DNA from: Zerene cesonia
Taxonomy: Eukaryota; Arthropoda; Insecta; Lepidoptera; Pieridae
Length of the DNA: 64,000 nt
Direction: 5' to 3'
Assembly: GCF_012273895.1 (NCBI RefSeq)
Contig: NC_052118.1
Location: 1,860,001 to 1,924,000, forward strand
Part shown: positions 1-12,989 of the stretch, piece by piece
Position numbering within the stretch: position 1 is the stretch's first letter
Layout of the letters: each line of letters opens with the position of its first letter
The notes under the pieces: model-generated
Told to the model about the DNA's origin: nothing
What the model saw: the letters and a program-made list of their open reading frames with translations, nothing else
Databases searched by the model: none
Position numbers and translations under genes: made by a program

Positions 1-759
1 TATGCATTTCTAGTATATTTACGCTACATACAAATCAATCGCCTATAGCTTGAGCCGCGCCAAAAACAGCGAGGCCCAGATAAACTTCTTCGGCAGCTCT
101 GATTTCTCGCTTCCCGGCTCCGATTATCGTAGTTTCGGATGCAATAACTACGTTTCACGTCTAAATACAATCTATATATTGTGTAGCTTCAAGAAATCTT
201 GAGAAAAGGCTAACGATAAGGCGCTTTAGTCTGAAAAATGTTTGCGATGTAAACATTTGAGTTTCGGTTTGCTATAATAATAGGTATGTGGGGATAGAAT
301 GTCTATTTAGAATAAATATACGTTATAAATGTCAATACTGATATCGTAGTATGGTAAATAAACATCCATATCCTTCTACGAAATACTATGCAATAACAAA
401 GTTGACTGAAATTCAAGCTCGATTCCTCTGAAATAATTGACTATCTACCAACTTGTTGGTCTTTGAATATATTATAGAAATTCAAGCCAATCGGAAGGAA
501 AGATAACAATAGCCACTTTGTAAATTTTAACATCTAATTCAATCAATTTATTACATAAACAATTATTTGTTCATATGTTTCATTGATTAAAATGAATTAA
601 TGTAAATATTATTTCGTGATGTGCAATAGAAGAACGTTGATTCTATATCGCAGATTCTACAATATTATCGGTTCAAATATACCTGTCTCTTTCCCAAACG
701 TTTCATAATACCCTCCAGGTTTTTCTTTCTCTCTTGTTGTTTTCCAGCTGTATTTTTAA

Positions 760-947
760 CTAGACGCTCGTCTCAGCTCCGCGCGGACTTCGAGATTCCT
801 GTAGGGACCATTTAATCGGGATAAAAAGAATCCTTTCACTCAAGTCAACTCATACCATCTCTGTATACTAAATTTTATCAAAATCCGTTCAGTTTGATTG
901 ACCGATAAACATCCAAACAAACGAACTTTCACATTTATAATGTTAGT
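760..947 (-). mobile_element. Helitron-like fragment, group B
   Basis: The plus strand begins CTAGACGCTCGTC and ends in ACTTTCACATTTATAATGTTAG. It carries the ATCGGGATAAAA and ATCAAAATCCGTTCAG blocks shared with 18375-18577. The ends resemble the group A Helitrons read in reverse, so the element most likely lies on the minus strand. It is non-coding, about 190 bp and diverged. Confidence 0.55.
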
Positions 948-1262
948 GTGATATAGAGTACGTTCATAAATACAATTTCTATTGTTATGCTAACAACTCG
1001 TGTTGGGGGTAATGTAATCCGAAGTCGTAGACACAAAAACTCAACTGTGTAAGGTTTCCCACGTATGTTTTCTAGTTCTACCCTCAATAACAGATTCAGT
1101 AACGCGACACTAATACTGTCGGCTTAAATAAAGTTGTGAGGAACCCTTTGTGGTATTGTAAAACGCTTTCATTGTTATAAATTATTGTACCCTCTTAAAT
1201 ATAGTTGTAAGAAATGGTAGGATAAGGCTTGATTCAAAGACAGGACGAGACATATAGAAATA

Positions 1263-1464
1263 CTAACTGCGCCCCGCGGTTTCACTCGCGTAAGTCCGTA
1301 TTCCGTAGGAATATCGGGATAAAAAGTTGCCTATATGTTATTCCAGTTATCCAGCTATCTACGTACCAAATTTCATTACAATCGGTTCAGCAGTTTTTGC
1401 GTGAAAGAGTAAGAAACACACACACACATCCTCATAAACTTTCGCATTGCTAATATTATTAGGA
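1263..1464 (-). mobile_element. Non-autonomous Helitron, group A, copy 1
   Basis: Read on the minus strand, it starts TCCTAATAATATT and ends in a short CGCGAG/CCGCGG hairpin region followed by CAGTTAG. It is flanked by A at 1262 and T at 1465, the A/T insertion site typical of Helitrons. The interior has the (CA)n block and the ATCGGTTCAGCAGTTTTTGCGTGAAAG segment shared by all group A copies. It is about 200 bp with no Rep/helicase coding, so it would be mobilised by an enzyme from elsewhere. Confidence 0.7.
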
Positions 1465-2068
1465 TAGTAGGATTTAAAAGTGAGTAACAAATAAACTAGC
1501 TGCATATTTAGAACATTGTTTTGTGTCTTTCTGACATTAAAAAATAATATTAATATCATATCTACAAGCTTTCGGTAGCAACCCGATACGTATTTTTTGT
1601 TTATATTTTAACTTTATTTATAAGAAATATACAAAAGTTTGTTTTTAAAACATTTAAGGTGCTATTTGGAAAACATGTTTAGACATACGTTTTGCTCCTT
1701 CACCACATACATTTCTGGACATATATATTAAACACTCCACACATAGTTAACTCATTAAACATCGTGAGTACAAAATGTTACACTGCACTTAAAGCTCCAT
1801 ATACATTGTATATTCAACCACGAAACTTTTAGCTCGAGTTGGCCTTTTAAGAGCGAAATAAAACACGTCTTCGTGTTGAAGTTAGACGTAAGAGTGCCAA
1901 ATGGGGCTTTATCCTCCTTTTATAGCGATAAATTTTAGCTTAGAGATAAGTGCCATAGTGAACACTTAGTTTTACAAGCCAATGTAAAGGGTTAGATAGT
2001 AATTAATGGCAGTGTTTACTTTAATGTTCCGCATGTTAACAACTATGTATTTATTAAAGGTTTCTGTA

Positions 2069-2308
2069 TATAGTTATAGTTATGACACGAACAGAAATAA
2101 AATTGAAATGCCTGTTTTTTGACTCAGTAAAGAAAAAAAATCATTTATGGGTCAAGGTTTACGCTTATACAATAGAATTCCTCATAGTATTAAATCTTTT
2201 AGTAGTGCTAAATTCAAAAACTATATTAAAAATGTATTAGTTCAGAGAGCCTGCTATAGCATTAATGAATATATGGAAGATGACAATCCATGGAAAGTTG
2301 TCGCTTAA
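2069..2308 (+). pseudogene. Decayed LINE ORF2 C-terminus
   Basis: One reading frame from about 2069 to the TAA at 2306-2308 encodes a C-terminus typical of CR1/Jockey-like insect LINE polymerases. It reads YDTRNRNKIEMPVF, then an in-frame TGA at 2120-2122, then KSFMGQGLRLYNRIPHSIK, and ends in an INEYMEDDNPW motif. In related LINEs the position of the TGA usually holds an arginine, so CGA to TGA decay is a simple explanation. No reverse-transcriptase core precedes it, so the copy is 5'-truncated. It cannot make a functional protein. The true 5' boundary may lie somewhat further left, near 2040. It belongs with the 3' UTR that follows. Confidence 0.75.
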
Positions 2309-2546
2309 GAACCTCAGGTCAGTTCATTGGCATCATTGTTATGTACATGTTATATATTATGTAGAATTAATATGTAAAATGGATGTTATTTTAAAAGAGC
2401 AACTATTGAGTTTCTTGTGGGCTCTTCTCTGTAGAAACTGCCTTCCGAACTGGCGGTAAATGTTACAACTGTGTTATATGACGATTCAAAAGTGCTTCTA
2501 TAAGAAGTCTAATTGAATGAATAAATGTTTGAGTTTGAGTTTGAGT
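2309..2546 (+). mobile_element. LINE 3' UTR with (TTTGAG)n tail
   Basis: This follows the LINE stop codon directly. It contains a CTGTAGAAACTGCCTTCCGAAC block and an AATTGAATGAATAAATG segment, and ends in about three GAGTTT units. A short simple-repeat tail in place of poly(A) is usual for several insect LINE clades. Together with 2069-2308 this is one 5'-truncated insertion. Confidence 0.7.
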
Positions 2547-2605
2547 ATATTGCTATTCGTTTGGAACCGTGACAATTCTTTGAGGATAATATATTATACT
2601 TTTTT

Positions 2606-2835
2606 TAACCGACTTCAAAGTAGAAGGAGGTCATCTATTTGACTATGGTCCCTGCTGGTTACTGTAGTGACTTTGGTGTGGTTCCACTTAAATTTGGTGT
2701 ATATTTTTGTTAAAAATAATAATAATTAGTTGGTGATGCATGGTGATGCGGATAGACTCTCAAACTGCCTGGAAGTGATCGCTGCTTAAGCGATAAGACC
2801 CCCTTTTGTGAGCGAAATCAGATGATTGTTTTTAT
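2606..2835. repeat. Diverged lepidopteran retroelement fragments
   Basis: The left part, TTTTTTAACCGACTTCAAAG, is a familiar end of Lepidoptera repeats. The right part (from about 2769) has CTGGAAGTGATCGCTGCTTAAGCGATAAGACC, the end of a non-LTR element also seen at 17168. The two pieces may be separate insertions. Assignment is from memory of the motif and was not searched. Confidence 0.5.
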
Positions 2836-3186
2836 TTTTTATATCCTAGTATACAATAAAGTTTCGATTTCATTTGATAATTAAGAAAATGTATTTTACG
2901 AGTCTTTAATGTATCAAATACATTCAAGACTCGAGAGTCTAACCAGTGTGACGTGGCTACATCTTGTACAGTGTTGAATACTTCTAATACTTTCCAAGGC
3001 GTTGCGTAACTTTTAGGGCTTAAGTTAAGGAAACTTGGACATATTTCCAATATGATATTATACTTAAAGATTTAAATTTTTAATGAGATACATATATTCG
3101 TATATTACATGATTGAATTATAGTGAATAGGCAGAAAATTATCTACTTCTGGCAAGATTATCTTATATAAGTAGAAACATTTCACA

Positions 3187-3227
3187 TTTAGTTTTTTAGC
3201 ATTGAGATACTTTATAAATGAGAAATT
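3187..3227 (-). repeat. Tail fragment of the tRNA-like repeat
   Basis: The string TTTAGTTTTTTAGCATTGAGAT and the following TTTATAAATGAGAAAT match the outer tail of the tRNA-carrying repeat at 17530-17570 and 50738-50785. No tRNA-like part remains. Confidence 0.5.
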
Positions 3228-3998
3228 AAAAAAAAATATCATGCATAGAAACATACAAAGATTTTGAAAGCGTTTTGAATATATTATAATGACAGTTACT
3301 TCTACGCTTTATCTTTCCATAATACTGAAATTTACATTCAAACTTTATTTTTCTGTAATACAATGGAATTATATTAAATGGCCAATATAAGATTTTCCAC
3401 ATCACAGAATACTAATAGATGTTGCCGTCTTCGGAAAGCATGGGCATCGTGGCAGGCAGAAATAAAAATGTTTCCATGATCCTCTGCAAAACGATTTTTA
3501 TCACGCTTCAAACAGCTTTAAAAACCGCCAACCGTGCGTTAGAATTTATTAATTCAAAATCCTACATAAACTAATATCTCAGAAAAGGAACGTAACATGT
3601 ACATGTACAGGAATTTACAATTGATTTGATTTGCAGGGTAACGTTAGGGTTATTATACTATTAGAAACATAATTTTCAATATAATGGCGTTTCGCCTAAC
3701 AAAAGGTAGGGTCGTTAATAATTACTAAGTTATGGATATCATAAGCGCTACGGAATTCAGAGCAAATTACTATAAGACACGCAGTCTCTTGTAGTTGATA
3801 ACTGGTAATTAATGTTAGATTTTATTTAGGTCCAATTTAGATATACTGTTTGTTCGAAATAGTTTTCTTGTAATTTTATAATAACATTATTTTGATATAA
3901 TTATTAGAATTTCGATTAATTTTCGTATTCATGCAAGCGTTGGCTGGCGCGGTTTCGGTGGCGTTAATTGAAGATATTTTACGGTCAACACTCAGTGC

Positions 3999-4170
3999 GG
4001 GACGCTTAGCCGGGCCCAGACCATTCCTGTGTTCCCATCACCAATCCTCTCCGTATCCCTTACCGAATAAAAGCGGGCAACACATTTGTAGGAGCCCTCC
4101 TTCTGCAAGCTCTTGGATAATGATCTCTTGCTTGGGTGCCAGCTTGCCTGGCGTGACATAAAAAGATAAA
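3999..4170 (+). mobile_element. Non-LTR element 3' end (GACATAAAA family), diverged
   Basis: It keeps the order seen in better copies: pyrimidine-rich CCATCACCAATCCTCTCCG, then AAAAGCGGGCAACACATTTG, then GCGTGACATAAAAAG at the end. It lacks the GGCACGAATTGGGCC start block. Confidence 0.5.
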
Positions 4171-6505
4171 AACTCTTGATAAAATAACTCTAAGACAATG
4201 CAATAGATTTAGAGACGGTGATATTATTTTTAATATACTTACTACTTTGATATGTATGTAAAAAAATTATTTCAGTTTTTTTTTATTTGAGCAGATAATT
4301 CCTAAACATAAAAATATATCTGGTAAATGCATACTTCTCTGATGGACAGGATAATAATTTGAGAATCTCTAGATATGTTACTTCTTCAAACAAAGTCGTA
4401 AAATTCACAGTTAAAAGTACATTTAAATTAAAAAAACGCATATGTGATTTAGATATTGGGATTGCTTCTTATCCGATCGAAATAGAATAAGAAACCTTTA
4501 ATCATAATTAAATAACAATACGTCAGAAAGAGAACACATTACATAGTCTGAAATTGTTATATTTATGTTTTATTTTATAATAAAAGAATACAACTAAAAT
4601 TATTTTAATCGTTAATTATTAGGTTAAACGTAAAACACACAAAATTTACGTAACAATAATCATGAATCACGCGCAACACTGCATCAAAAGTCTCACATAC
4701 AACAAAAGATAATAATAATTAAACAGGTTCAAATTATATTATTACTGTGATCATCTTCTAATGAAAACACATTACATCAACCATATACAGCGAACAAGCC
4801 CGAAAATCATGTTTCCAATTCGGAGTACCAAATAACATTTCATACGCAGCTTTCGGTTGTCTAATACAAACATACATCATATTTACGAGTAAAATTTGCA
4901 AACCTTTTCAGTGCTACGTATCACGTAATGCTAAAAGCCCGGGAATGCGTAACGTCATCGGGCCACATATGTCACTGACGGATTTTCCACTTGAAATTTT
5001 TCAACGTTTGTTAATCTCGATTTGAATAGAATGAGTCACAATTTGTTTTCATTTCGCGGTTTTTCGGACTTTGAGCTTTGATATATTCGGGTGTTGTATC
5101 ACGTTTGTATAGAGATGTGTGGTATACAGTTATAGTCCGCATCGTTTTACCGTGACCATCGATTTATTTTCCATAGTGAATTTTTATGTTAAAGTTGTCG
5201 TAACATGTGTATGTACTTGTAGATACCGATATTACAGTTTATACTCAATAATTATACCTAGTTTTATAGTTTTGATAGTATGTGGTAACGATACACCGAT
5301 AATTTTATAGTTTAATCCAATATTACACGATGTCAAAACTCAAACAAACTTCCATCACCTATGGAAATAGTGTTTTAATATGACATGTTTACTGACCATC
5401 ATTATAATTCTGCAAGCAAAATTAGCAATCCATAACAGCATACTCTAATTTATATTTAACTTCATATAGCCTTGACAAATTTGAAATTGTGGTTCGACCA
5501 GTGAAAAACACATTAAATCGACCGAAATGTACAAGTTGATATCATTTAAGCGGTTGAATTCCCGCCAGTCGCAGGACCAACAATGCCAACAATGAAATAA
5601 ATCCACCCGCACGTTTCCTGGTGAAAATAAAACATGTAACTTTTACCTATCAAGATCCAAGTAAAGTCACAGGTTTCCGCTAGTAGAAAATAAATCTCTG
5701 GCCTCTGTCAAGTGGGAGCGCCCGAGGGTTGAAAGGTCTTTCAGCAGATAAAGAACCGTTATACGCAAACATAAAAGCATTGTACGGTAGGCTCAACCTA
5801 CAGAATTACACAAACCATATCTACCTCTATTACAAAGAGGTAAAGTGTAAAATTGTACTACACACCGCGAGCTCGTGTAACCACCTTTGATGCGAGGTGT
5901 TCTATTGAAATTTACAGAAGAATTTCGCGAGTTATTATGTTTTTATATTGTAATAAGTATTAAAGGTGTAAACGTGAATAATGAATAGACATTTTTGTAA
6001 AATGTAGCATGGTTAAACGTTCTTTGTGTGTGAGGTTTTGTTTCTGAATGTTTTGAATATTCATACGTCAGACATTGTACGAGCATTTATAGTTTACTTT
6101 CATTCAAAAAAAATTCAATAACATTTGAGTAATAGCGCCTCGATTGTAACAAAGTGATTAGTGAATAATAATACCTTATTATTTTTACAGAGGTTATGTT
6201 TTACAACTGAACTGAACACTAAATATTTAACGAAATTTTAATAACCTTTTTACATTATTTTATTTGCGATTTATATTTTAACTAGTAAAATGTTTTGTTT
6301 AAACGGTTATTATTTTGTATTATGACAACTAGATAATAGCTTAACAATGACAGGTATTAAATTATGTGAGTACATTGTTTATACCATAATATTATTAGCA
6401 ATAGTAAAATAGTAAATTGTCTTTTTGTCAGTTTGTTTGTGCGTGTGCAATTTTGTGATAGACCATTATAGATTTAACTTGCTAACATAGAGATTTTATA
6501 AAATA
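4171..6505. other. Repeat-poor intronic stretch
   Basis: No exon, RNA gene or repeat is recognisable in these 2.3 kb. AT-rich runs dominate. Local less AT-rich patches near 4920-4980 and 5550-5720 have no coding signature. Confidence 0.5.
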
Positions 6506-6866
6506 CTAGCTTTTCGCCCGCGGCTTCGCCCGCGTATGCCGCGTATAATTAGGTTATATCGCTCGACATGGTAAGGAGTATTTTCTTCGCATTAAAAAGT
6601 ATGTTTTGTTCTTTCCCACGTTGAACTCCATCTTCATACCAAGTTTCATCAAATTCGGTTTGACAATAACGAACATTCATACAAACTTTCATCCCCTCTT
6701 TCAACCCTTTCTACCCTTTTTTCGCGATAAAAAGTATCCTATATCCATTCCCAAGTTCAGTTCTACATTCATACCAAATTTTGTCAAAATCAGTTCAGTG
6801 GTTTAAGCGTGAAAGCGTAGCAGACAGACAGACAGAGTTACTTTCGCATTTATAATATTAGAAGGG
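6506..6866 (-). mobile_element. Helitron-like element, group C
   Basis: It begins CTAGCTTTTCGCCCGCGGCTTCG after an A, and ends CTTTCGCATTTATAATATTAGAAGG. It shares end motifs with group A but has a longer body of about 360 bp, with repeated CATACAAACTTTCATCCC and CATACCAA(A/G)TTT blocks and a short (CAGA)n run at about 6824-6836. Read on the minus strand it has Helitron polarity. A second, poorer copy is at 13098-13366. Confidence 0.6.
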
Positions 6867-7442
6867 TTGTTAAAAAATGTTTCATAGATAGATATACATG
6901 TAAATAGGAAAGTAATTGTAAATGAACAAATAATAAAAACGATTATTAATTCACACATCAAAAATCCCACCACAGAATTAAGAGTCTTGTATTAAAAAGG
7001 TATTTATAGCATCAATCAGCTCGTTAACTAAATAAAATCGTATAAGCACCCTTCTTTACGCTTCATAATAACCAATTAATTCCGGCCCGCTAGATCGTAC
7101 GAATTTGTGTTATGGTGTGACGCACTGGGGTTGCTTTACATTATACGATGTCGGGATACGACTTTTCCTTTCCAAGTGTACTTGCGTATCGCTTACACTA
7201 AAGCCCTATCGAATTATCACATAAAGTTCAATTGCAAAATCTAAATGAATCATTAATAAAATGACATATGTGTCTTAAGTTTGCATAATTTGTTCTCTAT
7301 CAATCTAGCAGTTACTAAGTGCTATTGATTGTAATACATAGTAATAGATATCTAAATAATGAATAATAACATTGTAAGTCTTAAAAAAAGAGCACCAACG
7401 CTCCTGAGTACCCATGCATTTAAAATAGGCCTGGGATGAATA

Positions 7443-7639
7443 TCCTACTAATATTATAAATGCGAAAGTTTGTAAGGATGTGTGTTTTGATGCTCTTTCA
7501 CGCAAAAAGTACTGAACCGATTGCAATAAAATTTGGTACGTAGACAGCTGGACAACTGAAATAACATATAGGCTACTTTTTATCCCGATATTCCTACGCG
7601 ATACGGACTTACGCGGGTGAAACCGCGGGGCGCAGCTAG
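7443..7639 (+). mobile_element. Non-autonomous Helitron, group A, copy 2
   Basis: This is one of the two cleanest copies. It starts TCCTACTAATATTATAAATG directly after A7442 and ends GCGCAGCTAG directly before T7640. A CGCGG-GTGAAA-CCGCG hairpin (5-bp stem) sits just before the 3' end. These are the diagnostic Helitron features: TC start, CTRR end, subterminal hairpin and A/T insertion with no target duplication. There is no coding capacity. Confidence 0.8.
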
Positions 7640-9691
7640 TCAGACATAAAAAGAATCACACTTTTCAGTCAAATCCCACAAAAATATAGTCAAATTGAAT
7701 ACCGTTTTAGGAAATTCGTTTAAAAACTAACAGCATCAACTAGAACTTCAAAATCAAAGGGGAAAAGTAAGACGCTTGATATGCGAGTGAAACATGAGCC
7801 TATAACTATTTGCAAATTTGGCGCAAACTCTAATAAGGTGTATTGTTAGCACATGTCACGCAATGTCTCTAACACGCGAAGTTTTTGATAGGACCAAACA
7901 AAATATATGAGCTGTAATTTTCTTGCGTAGGCCCCAAACGATTTGGGCGAGTCATATTGAACGGTTGTTGAGCTATAAGGTAACTTTCAGATACTTAGAA
8001 ACTAACCAGTGATCTATATACACATAAGATCGATGTTTTAATGAAGCACATATTATCCAATAAGTGTGACATTTGAATTAATTGATTAATTTTTTCACAA
8101 TAAGTTGTAATGGAAATTGACATCCCTATATCTTCATCAGAACAGTTGTTAACACAAGTGCGTTTTCAGTTTTAATATGACATTTACTTGTTGTATTTAT
8201 ATCATAATAAACTAGGATATATTATAATATGATGACTTATTTAATCTATAAGTTATATGCCATAATTAAATCGAACAAAATTTCCGTTTCTTTGGAAAAT
8301 GGCTTACAAAGATCTAACCATAACTCATCAAAATTTATTGCTTTTATAATAGAAGGTTATTGTATTATATAAATTGGTGATGGCCATTATTTTTATCATT
8401 AATCAGTATGTAAATTATTACATCCGAACACCAAATATAGACTCGAGCATAATATACTAATAGGTCAGATATAATAATCGTACAGTAGTACTAAAAGAAA
8501 TAAAAAATCGGTATAAAGGATATTTCTCAATGGACGTTCATTTATCTACTCTAAGGGCTATTTATATAACCATCTTTAATTCACATTTCTAAGATACTGA
8601 ATTTGTTAAAATTACAGAATTTTATAATCTTTTTTTTATATTATCTATATTTATCTCGGCATTCCCGCTAAGCTAATTTATAAAAAGGATTTAAATATTG
8701 ATATATAAAGGATTTAAATATAAATGGAAGACCTATAAGTTTAAATAACTTTCTAAATAGTGACTAATTTAACGATAAAAATAAAAAGGAGACTAATGAT
8801 AATAGCGCAATGGTATTAAAAGAACAAACTCGACGTAGTAGCGTTTAATTATAGTTATTTCTCGGCCCCTTAACTTTTATTACGAGCAAAAATTCGCGTT
8901 GATTTTACTTTAAAGTGTTTCCACAGGCACTAATATGGTCACAAAGTTAAATGCAAATGCGTTTCTATGTAAATTTGTTCAAAAAAATACAAAGAATAAT
9001 ATGGAAACATTGAAGGAAAAATTCAATTCAAGTCAAAGTCATGTCACATTTGAGAAATTACTTTGCTAGTTATTGCCTGATTATGCAAAATTATTGAGTA
9101 ATTTATAGTAAAATAAAGAATTTTCATTAATAAATTTAATGCTGTATTGATTTTTTTTAGAGTTCTTGTAGGCTGTTGGTCTGCATGGTCTATACAAATT
9201 TTCACAGAGAAAAAATTATCACGTATTTCATTCCCTTTGGGATATAATTTATCACCACCTTTTCTTAGCGGATACCTGCATTATAGTGGCTTTTGGCATG
9301 CCAAATGTTAGCCCGACGGGTCCAGTAGTTGTGGATGTGCGTTGATAAATCAGTCAGTCCTTTGCGTTTCATGTATGAGGAGATAATGAGCAACTCTCGG
9401 TAAGATAATTTGAATGTGAAAAGAAAACTTTTCTGAAAATATACCAGTAGTGTTAAAGTTATAAGCTTTGACGGTTGTTGAAACTTGCGTAAGGTTATTA
9501 GAATGGATGATGCTTACAGAAAATCAATCATTTCCTAAGTGTTACACAGTACCTTTGTATATTATTATTATTGTTATATAATATTTTTATAATTTTATAT
9601 TATAGCTATAGAAATAATGTATTAAATATATAGAAAGAAACCCTTTACATACAAAGACATAGCAATTCTTATTTTTTTACATAACTTTACT
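7640..9691. other. Intronic stretch without recognised features
   Basis: This is AT-rich DNA with no supported gene or RNA. I found no repeat that matches the groups used elsewhere in the window. Confidence 0.45.
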
Positions 9692-9845
9692 TAGTATTTT
9701 CTTGTGTTTGGTTTTACGCGAGTATTATACATTTAGAAATTAAAAACTTTTCAACGTATTTTAAACGCGATTTATTCATTATATTATTAACCCGACGTTT
9801 CGAACACTTTACAGCGAGCGTGGTCACGGGGAGACTGATACTGGA
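9692..9845 (+). repeat. Dispersed repeat, CCCGACGTTTCGAACAC type
   Basis: The order is block 1 (TAGTATTTTCTTGTGTTTGG to about 9741), then block 2 (9758-9796, TTTAAACGCGATTTATTCAT and following), then CGACGTTTCGAACACTTTAC and a CGTGGTCACGGGGAGACTGA end. This GTTTCGAACACTTTACAGCG motif is common in Lepidoptera. A partial copy with block 2 inverted is at 41083-41171. Confidence 0.6.
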
Positions 9846-9954
9846 ACTGGACTGATACGGGAACTTTATTTATCATTATAATGATTATATCAAATCAGAA
9901 TATTCTCCTACGACAGAACTGTACCATTTCATATCCACTATTTAATATCAACCT

Positions 9955-10008
9955 TTTTTTTTATGGCAGAGCAAGCAAAGGAGCAGGTGGGCCACCTGAT
10001 AAAAAACC
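9955..10008 (-). repeat. Short non-LTR 3' end fragment
   Basis: Plus strand TTTTTTTATGGCAGAGCAAG and GCAGGTGGGCCACCTGAT are the reverse complement of a LINE/SINE 3' end. The same family is seen in longer form at 38183-38500. Confidence 0.5.
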
Positions 10009-12245
10009 TAATAATAAATCCTAAAATACCTAAAAATAAGTCGCATATCTGCTTATTAATAACATTACCATACAATTTTTCACAACGATAATATTAAAAT
10101 AAAAATCATTTAATATGTCCATAGTTCCACAAATCCACCAGTTGATCGTCAAACTTCTAATAAGGGTTTACAAAGCAATAAGCGCCATTGATGATTACAA
10201 AACAGACATAATAATAATGTCAAAAGGTCCATAGGTATCCATTATTTTGATATAAGTCTTCTCTACAAGCGAGGGTTCACACGCATAACAATAAAGTCCC
10301 ATTCTTATCAATTACCAAACAATTTCGGAAAACTGCGTTAAAAGTTTCACGGATCCAATTTACTCGTGTTTAACTTGAACACTTTGCCTCCTAAATAAAT
10401 AATTCACGGTAACAACGCTTTGTGGTTGCAACATTGTTCCCCATGTGTGTTTCTTGCCAACAAGTACCTCGATAAATCTTTAGTTTATAATTGAACTCGG
10501 TGTTAGCGGGATTCCATGTTATCTTGTACAAAGTATGTACTTATGAAACTATGTACGGTGTGTTAGGTGAAACTTCTAACGCGTAATGTCTACTATTTCT
10601 AATTAATCACTATTTATGAACATAATCTGACGTTTATTAGTCTAATTTATGTGTTGTCTCGTTCGATATTACACAATTTGACATTATAACAAAAATAGGC
10701 ATAGTTAATAGGTTGATTTCGATTTAAGAAACTTTGAATGTGTTTACCACACATTGAGATCATCCCGTGTCTCCTGGTATGGTGTTGGGAAATGTACTGT
10801 ATACTCCTATGAAACCTAAGTATTTTCTATGAAGTCTAGTTAATGATCAGCTCTCTGTGTCCAACGAAACCGTGACATATTTTTTGCCTCCACCGGGAAC
10901 TGATCTCATGACATCTCGGCTTTACGCTCGCGTGACCACTGTACCAAGGAGACGATCGAAGTAGATACGAATATCATACCTACGTTAAACCACCAGTTTT
11001 GGTCGACAACTGTATTTTGATATGTTGTGTTACTTCACTTTCTTATTTATCAGCACCTCAGCCCATACATGTTCCCACTGCAAGGACACAGGCTTCCTAT
11101 GAAGCCACATAACAAAATATACAGTTCCATTACGTTCCAGTTTTGTAATCAGCATAAAAAATATCCTCTCCTACATGCCTCCAACAGTAACATTGTATAC
11201 ATTGTGTTTGTAAATTAATGCGTTTTAAATTCATACAATGCTAATTAGAAATGCCTTTACAATAGAATAAGTAGTTATACATATTTCTCTCATCACTACT
11301 CCCCCCGAACTCCACCATTGCAATTGTATGTGATACTACCTTATCGCACCGTGTTCACTCGTAGTATACCATAGCCATAGCCTCACTCATTGAAGATACA
11401 GCTTTTTAACTGTGGATTTTTTTTTAAACCGATCCAATAGTGAAAACATTAAAAACATATACATAAAAAACTCAAATATTTCCTCTCTTATAATATTGGT
11501 TAAGACTAACGTAAATGATATAATAATACAAAATATACATTTTGGTAAAATACTATAAATTCATATATTCAATTAACGTGTTACAAACATCATATTTCAT
11601 ATTATTAACTCACTTATTTAAACAATAACAAAATGTGTGAACATTTTGTGTAACATCCCGGACGATTACTCAATTACAATAAGCGCTCCATAAATAATAT
11701 TAATTATGAATAATACTCTTGGGACAGTATACTTTAAAGACATGATGATTTAAATTAATTTTCCACGAGCATCTTTGAAACCGCCTGGTTCCGCGTTTCA
11801 AAAAGGCACTCTCTTGTAACACGTTACGGTTTACTTTTTAATGGCAATTGAATGGCTTTTCACGCGAAGGGCAATGCAACAAAATTCTAAAGGTAAGCAT
11901 TAACGAGGTCGCGTTATTCAAGATGTATTTTGTCAAGGTCTTCGGAGGGTTGTGTATACAATGTAGTCCTGAGTCTGCCAGCTATCTAATTTGTTAGCCC
12001 GTAACTAGTAATGAGTAGCAAGATTTGTAGTTCTGTTACTGTATTTCATAAAATCTCTGTTATTGCAAGAATTTATTAAATAATTAATTTTGAACTAATG
12101 TCTCATAATTTCTGAACTTTTTTTTATATATAGACTTTTAGTTTACTTACGGAATTCTATTTTATTTTCTCAATATAAATGTTGTTAATGCTCACACAGT
12201 ATATTTATACTCTTTAATTTTAGAAAGAATACATAGGATAATTTT
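10009..12245. other. Intronic stretch without recognised features
   Basis: There is no supported exon or repeat. A patch near 10860-11000 is less AT-rich but has stops in all frames. The segment at about 11820-11880 loosely resembles 20300-20350, which is too weak to annotate. Confidence 0.45.
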
Positions 12246-12450
12246 GATACTTTTTACACGCTTTTTATTAGCTTCACCTGTATGTTTGTTTGTTTGTTTG
12301 TTTGTATGTTTGTTTGTTTGTTTGTAACTGACTTCTTTGGGCGCGATTTTGACCCACTTTAAACGGCCAGATTTCGTTCAAACTTTGTAGATTTATTGAG
12401 GACCGATGACAATACACTAATTTGATAAAATTATTCCAGTTTTCAATTTG
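12246..12450. repeat. Dispersed repeat with (TTTG)n microsatellite
   Basis: TTATTAGCTTCACCTGTATG leads into a TTTG-unit microsatellite at about 12279-12327, then GGCGCGATTTTGACCCACTT, AAACGGCCAGATTTCG and GAGGACCGATGACAATAC. This is a recurrent butterfly repeat. A more decayed relative is at 51779-51910. Confidence 0.55.
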
Positions 12451-12989
12451 CAAAATATGATTTTTGTTAAAGCGTGTTTTATAGTTTTTTTAAACTATTA
12501 TATTTTATATTATTAAGATTCATTTGCACCAATTTTTGTAATATAAGCATAATCTATGGTTAAGGTTACTATTGTTTCTATTTAATTATTTAGTCCTATT
12601 CTATTGAAAAATGATAACTATTGACGTTCAGAGTAAAATTGCATCAACTTACCCACACTCCGATAACAGCGTAATAGCTTGGCTGTTTAACATTTAGTAT
12701 GACTTCCGTATTTTCGTTGACTCAGTTTTATGAGAGAACGGAACACCGGCACGAGAATAAGTAATTTCACATAATACACAAGTGTAGCACGTTTGCGACG
12801 CTGTTTTAATTGATCTCTAAATAACACCATACAACTACTTAATTTGAAATTGTTTTGTGCTATGTATTTTTGTTGTGGTGTTTGTGAATTATGATAATGA
12901 CATTTTACATTAATGAACATTTGAACTATTTCAGCTTGCATTGTGATTTTGTATAGACGATATTGATATTGTTACAAGGATTCTTATAT

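Noticed and set aside
11820..11880. Possible similarity to 20290-20350
   Set aside because: Only short scattered matches (AATTG.ATGGC..TTCAC). This could be chance and cannot be extended.
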